DNA of 9,077 nucleotides from Solirubrobacterales bacterium. GTDB taxonomy: Bacteria > Actinomycetota > Thermoleophilia > Solirubrobacterales > Solirubrobacteraceae. Made by a program: the position numbers and the translations under genes. Below the pieces are notes generated by a model. The model had not been told where the DNA came from, did not search any database, and saw only the letters and a list, made by a program, of their open reading frames with translations. This document shows, piece after piece, positions 6,850-9,077 of this stretch (position 1 is the stretch's first letter; every line of letters starts with the position of its first letter). Location: positions 1-9,077 of the forward strand of contig JAFAZB010000412.1 in NCBI GenBank assembly GCA_019240015.1, read 5' to 3'.

Positions 6850-8736
6850 ATGGCGGCACGATCGCAGCGGACGCTGGCGGCCCTCGCGGGGACGATTTCG
6901 CTTTGCCTTTGCGCCTGCGCGCTCGCGTTCGCCTTTCCCGCGCCCGCGCGCGCCGCGACCGGTGACCCGCTGGCCTACTGGGGCGGCCCGGTGGCCCACT
7001 CGATGACCGGCGTGGTGGTCGATTGGGGGCCGAGCGTGAACTCGATCTACACCGACGAGTCGACCGGCGACCCGGGGCTGGTCAAGTACTTCGCCGCCGC
7101 CAGCGGCTCGACCGACGATCTCGGCGGCTTGCTCGCGCAGTACATGGACAGCTCGGGCCACAACGCCGCCAACAGCGTCTCCTACGGCGGCCAGTACGAG
7201 ATCACGCCCAGCGCCTCGGCCTACGGGGCCACGATCACCGACTCGGAGATCCAGACCGAGCTCGCCAACCAGATCGAGGCGGGCCACCTGCCGCCGCCGG
7301 GGGCGGACGGCTTGTCGACGATCTACCTGCTGCTGTTCCCCGCCGGCAAGACGATCTGCATGAACGGCTCCTGCTCGGGAACCGAGTTCTGCGCCTACCA
7401 CGGCGACACGCGGCTGCCGGGCGGGACGCCGGCGCTGTACGCGGTGCTCCCGGACAACACGGGCGGGGGGATGGCTTCCGGCTGCGGCAACGCCTCGACC
7501 GCGCTTCAGAACGAGACCTCCTACACCAGCCACGAGTGGTCGGAGACGATCACCGATCCGCTGGTCGCCGAGGCGGGCTCGGATGGGCCGCCGCTGGCGT
7601 GGTACGACGACAACAACTGCGACTCCAACAACACCGGCTGCGGCGAGGTCGGCGACAAGTGCAACCAGGTGCAGGCGGGCAATGGCGGCTGGACGGTCCA
7701 GGAGGAGTGGAGCAACCTCGACGCCGCCTGCGAGGCCGGCGAGCCGAGCTACCTCACGCCGACCGCGAGCTTCACCGCGCCGGCGCAGGCCCCGGCCGGC
7801 CAGGCGGCCGGGTTCGACGGCTCGAGCTCGAGCGATCCACCCGGCAACCGCGCCTCGGCCAGCTACGGCGGGCTCGACTACTCGATCCCCGCCGGGATCG
7901 AGAGCTACAGCTGGGACTGGGGCGACGGCACCGCGCCGGGAGGCGGCGCCACCGCAGCCCACGCGTTCTCGAGGGCCGGGACCTACCTGGTGTCGCTGAC
8001 TGTCACCGACGCGCTCGGCTTCAGCTCGACCGTGACCCGCCAGCTCGCGGTCAGCGGCGCCGTAGGCGGACCGGTCGCGAGGCCCAAGCCGGCCGCGCTG
8101 ACCGGCTCGACGAGCTCGCTCGCGCGCGACCGCGAGAAGGTCAGCGGGATGGTCGATCCGCACGGGCTGCGTACCAGCTACCACGTCGAGTACGGGACCA
8201 CGCGCGCCTACGGCCACAGCTCGGCCAGCGTCTCGGCGGGCACCGGCATGCGCCCGGTGGCGGTCGCGCTGACGCTGGCGGGACTGCGCGCCCGGACCCG
8301 CTACCACTACCGGCTGATCGCCTCAAGCGCCGGCGGCACCGTCGCGGGGGCCGACCGCACGTTCACGACCGGCGCCCACCTGGGACGCGCGCCCAGGCTG
8401 AGGTTCTCCGTCCCCCGCGGCCAGTCGCTCCATCACGCCCTCGCGCGGCGCCTGCTGGTCGCGTTCAGCTGCAGCTCGGCGTGCACGGTGCGCTTCGAGC
8501 TGATGATCGCGCTCCACGGCATCACGCGGCTGATGGCGATCCCGCTGACGGTGGGACGCGGCTCCGCAACGCTCCGGTCGGCCGGCGCCGGGGTCGCCAC
8601 GGTCACCTTCGGCGCCCTGGCCCGGCGCCAGTTCAGCCGGCTGGGCTCGCTGAAGCTCGTGCTGTCCGGGCTCGCGTCGGGCGGCGGGGGAGCTGCCGGC
8701 GCGCCCGGGTCCCAGACCGTGGTGCTGAGCGGCTAG
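6850..8736 (+). CDS. Secreted multidomain protein: EXORDIUM-like HExxE domain, PKD domain, FN3-like domain, C-terminal beta domain
   Basis: A 628-residue exported protein of unproven function. A Sec signal peptide ends at ARA (33-35). The N-terminal domain (about 38-298) begins with YWGGPVAHS and carries FCAYHGD at 180-186, SHEWSETITDP at 227-237, then GEVGDKC at 265-271 and QEEWSN at 284-289. This recalls plant EXORDIUM/Phi-1 proteins and their bacterial relatives (HE..E, then EIxDxC), and the motif could bind a metal like a protease. Eight cysteines in this domain suggest disulfides; Cys257, Cys264 and Cys271 are spaced exactly seven apart. A PKD domain (304-402) has WDWGDG at 355-360 and an extra loop of about 20 residues before it. 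A fibronectin-III-like module (about 417-508) has HVEYGTT and TRYHYRL. The end (513-628) is a beta-rich domain with Cys541/Cys545. The ATG at 6850 is followed by a well-formed signal peptide; AGGG lies three bases upstream. The stop overlaps that of fmdB. Role inferred only: surface adhesion, carbohydrate binding or proteolysis. Confidence 0.85.
   Translation: MAARSQRTLAALAGTISLCLCACALAFAFPAPARAATGDPLAYWGGPVAHSMTGVVVDWGPSVNSIYTDESTGDPGLVKYFAAASGSTDDLGGLLAQYMDSSGHNAANSVSYGGQYEITPSASAYGATITDSEIQTELANQIEAGHLPPPGADGLSTIYLLLFPAGKTICMNGSCSGTEFCAYHGDTRLPGGTPALYAVLPDNTGGGMASGCGNASTALQNETSYTSHEWSETITDPLVAEAGSDGPPLAWYDDNNCDSNNTGCGEVGDKCNQVQAGNGGWTVQEEWSNLDAACEAGEPSYLTPTASFTAPAQAPAGQAAGFDGSSSSDPPGNRASASYGGLDYSIPAGIESYSWDWGDGTAPGGGATAAHAFSRAGTYLVSLTVTDALGFSSTVTRQLAVSGAVGGPVARPKPAALTGSTSSLARDREKVSGMVDPHGLRTSYHVEYGTTRAYGHSSASVSAGTGMRPVAVALTLAGLRARTRYHYRLIASSAGGTVAGADRTFTTGAHLGRAPRLRFSVPRGQSLHHALARRLLVAFSCSSACTVRFELMIALHGITRLMAIPLTVGRGSATLRSAGAGVATVTFGALARRQFSRLGSLKLVLSGLASGGGGAAGAPGSQTVVLSG
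8733..8736. other. Interlocked convergent stop codons on the palindrome CTAG
   Basis: The plus-strand secreted-protein gene ends in TAG at 8734-8736 and the minus-strand fmdB gene ends in TAG read from 8735 to 8733. The shared palindrome CTAG gives both stops, so there is no intergenic space for a terminator of either gene. Confidence 0.97.
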
Positions 8737-9056
8737 TCGGCCGCGGGGGCCTTGGTCTCCGACTTCGAGGTGCTCGCGCCGTCGGACTTGGATCCGCCGC
8801 CGTCCGAGGAGCTCTTCTTGCCGGCCCCATCCTTCGCCGCCCCGCCCTCGGCGGACTCCTTGAGCTCCCGCGAGCGCTTGCGGGTGCCGTAGTCGGTGTT
8901 GTAGAAGCCCGAGCCCTTGAAGTGCACGGCGACCGGGTGGAACACGCGCTCGACGGGCGCCGAGCAGGTCTCACAGGCGGCCACCGGGTCGTCGGACATC
9001 CGCTGCATCACCTCGAAGGTATGTCCCTGCTCACAGCGGTATTCGTAGATGGGCAT
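8733..9056 (-). CDS. FmdB-family zinc-ribbon regulatory protein
   Basis: A 107-residue FmdB/putative regulatory-protein family member. The family is named after a gene near formamidase in Methylophilus, but its role in actinobacteria is unproven. Residues 1-56 form the domain: MPIYEYRCEQGHTFE, then CETC at 28-31, ending in the family hallmark FKGSGFYNTDY at 46-56. The first zinc knuckle is C-x3-H (Cys8, His12), not the usual CxxC, so a Cys3His site with Cys28 and Cys31 is likely. From about residue 58 the tail is a low-complexity run of Ser, Lys, Gly, Asp and Ala, surely disordered. The ATG at 9056 is certain because the family starts with MPxYEY. It converges on the secreted-protein gene, overlapping it by four bases. 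No Shine-Dalgarno is seen. Confidence 0.93.
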   Translation of the reverse strand: MPIYEYRCEQGHTFEVMQRMSDDPVAACETCSAPVERVFHPVAVHFKGSGFYNTDYGTRKRSRELKESAEGGAAKDGAGKKSSSDGGGSKSDGASTSKSETKAPAAD

Positions 9057-9066
9057 CGCTTTACCA

Positions 9067-9072
9067 AGTGTA
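9067..9072 (-). promoter_or_regulatory. Putative -10 element of fmdB
   Basis: Minus-strand TACACT fits the actinobacterial TANNNT -10 pattern (four of six matches to TATAAT) and ends ten bases before the fmdB ATG. The predicted leader is only three or four bases. The -35 position falls outside the window, so it cannot be judged. Confidence 0.4.
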
Positions 9073-9077
9073 GCTAG

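Noticed and set aside
6904..6960. Lipoprotein signal (Cys19, Cys21, Cys23 in the leader)
   Set aside because: No Cys has a proper lipobox before it (the best is LCAC), and a standard signal-peptidase I site, ARA, follows.
6775..8307. Minus-strand frame of 510 codons opposite the secreted protein
   Set aside because: Low-complexity Arg/Gly/Val/Ala translation with no motif; the plus-strand gene has a signal peptide and clear domains.
7023..9077. Plus-strand frame of 684 codons covering the secreted protein and fmdB
   Set aside because: It is out of frame with the real gene and consists of Arg- and Gly-rich shadow sequence.

Overview
The window is very GC-rich chromosomal DNA from an actinobacterium. 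Strong GC bias in third codon positions, frequent GTG and TTG starts, four- to seven-base gene overlaps and the gene content all fit this. The style of the cell-surface proteins (an LCP protein with a PYxLY tail; a secreted protein ending in a small Cys-pair beta domain) makes me think of Thermoleophilia/Solirubrobacterales. That is inference from memory of the lineage, not a search result.

Left part (1-5582, minus strand): a tight six-gene run read right to left, glk-like ROK kinase > rsmI > metG > tatD > rsmA > ispE. Junctions are ATGA overlap, 12 bp, 15 bp, 7 bp overlap and a 3 bp TTG/TGA overlap. ispE runs off the left edge. The core metG-tatD-rsmA-ispE order is a widely conserved bacterial cluster for translation and isoprenoid supply. 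RsmI and RsmA are both 16S rRNA methyltransferases of the decoding centre, and MetG charges Met-tRNA. The sugar kinase at the head of the run is the unexpected member.

Middle (5583-5606): a 24-bp divergent gap that must hold, or closely neighbour, the promoters for both directions. A shared TATA core can be read as a -10 element on each strand.

Right part (5607-9056): a LytR-CpsA-Psr (LCP) cell-wall glycopolymer ligase on the plus strand. After a 64-bp gap comes a 628-aa secreted protein with an EXORDIUM-like N-terminal domain (HExxE motif), a PKD domain, a fibronectin-III-like domain and a C-terminal beta domain. A small FmdB-type zinc-ribbon protein converges on it from the minus strand, and the two stop codons interlock on the palindrome CTAG.

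No RNA gene, mobile element, CRISPR array or phage feature was seen, and no gap exceeds 64 bp between genes. This is mostly an ordinary core region. The parts most worth a second look are the secreted HExxE protein, the duplicated cytoplasmic motif of the LCP protein, and the nearly leaderless, symmetric promoter arrangement.
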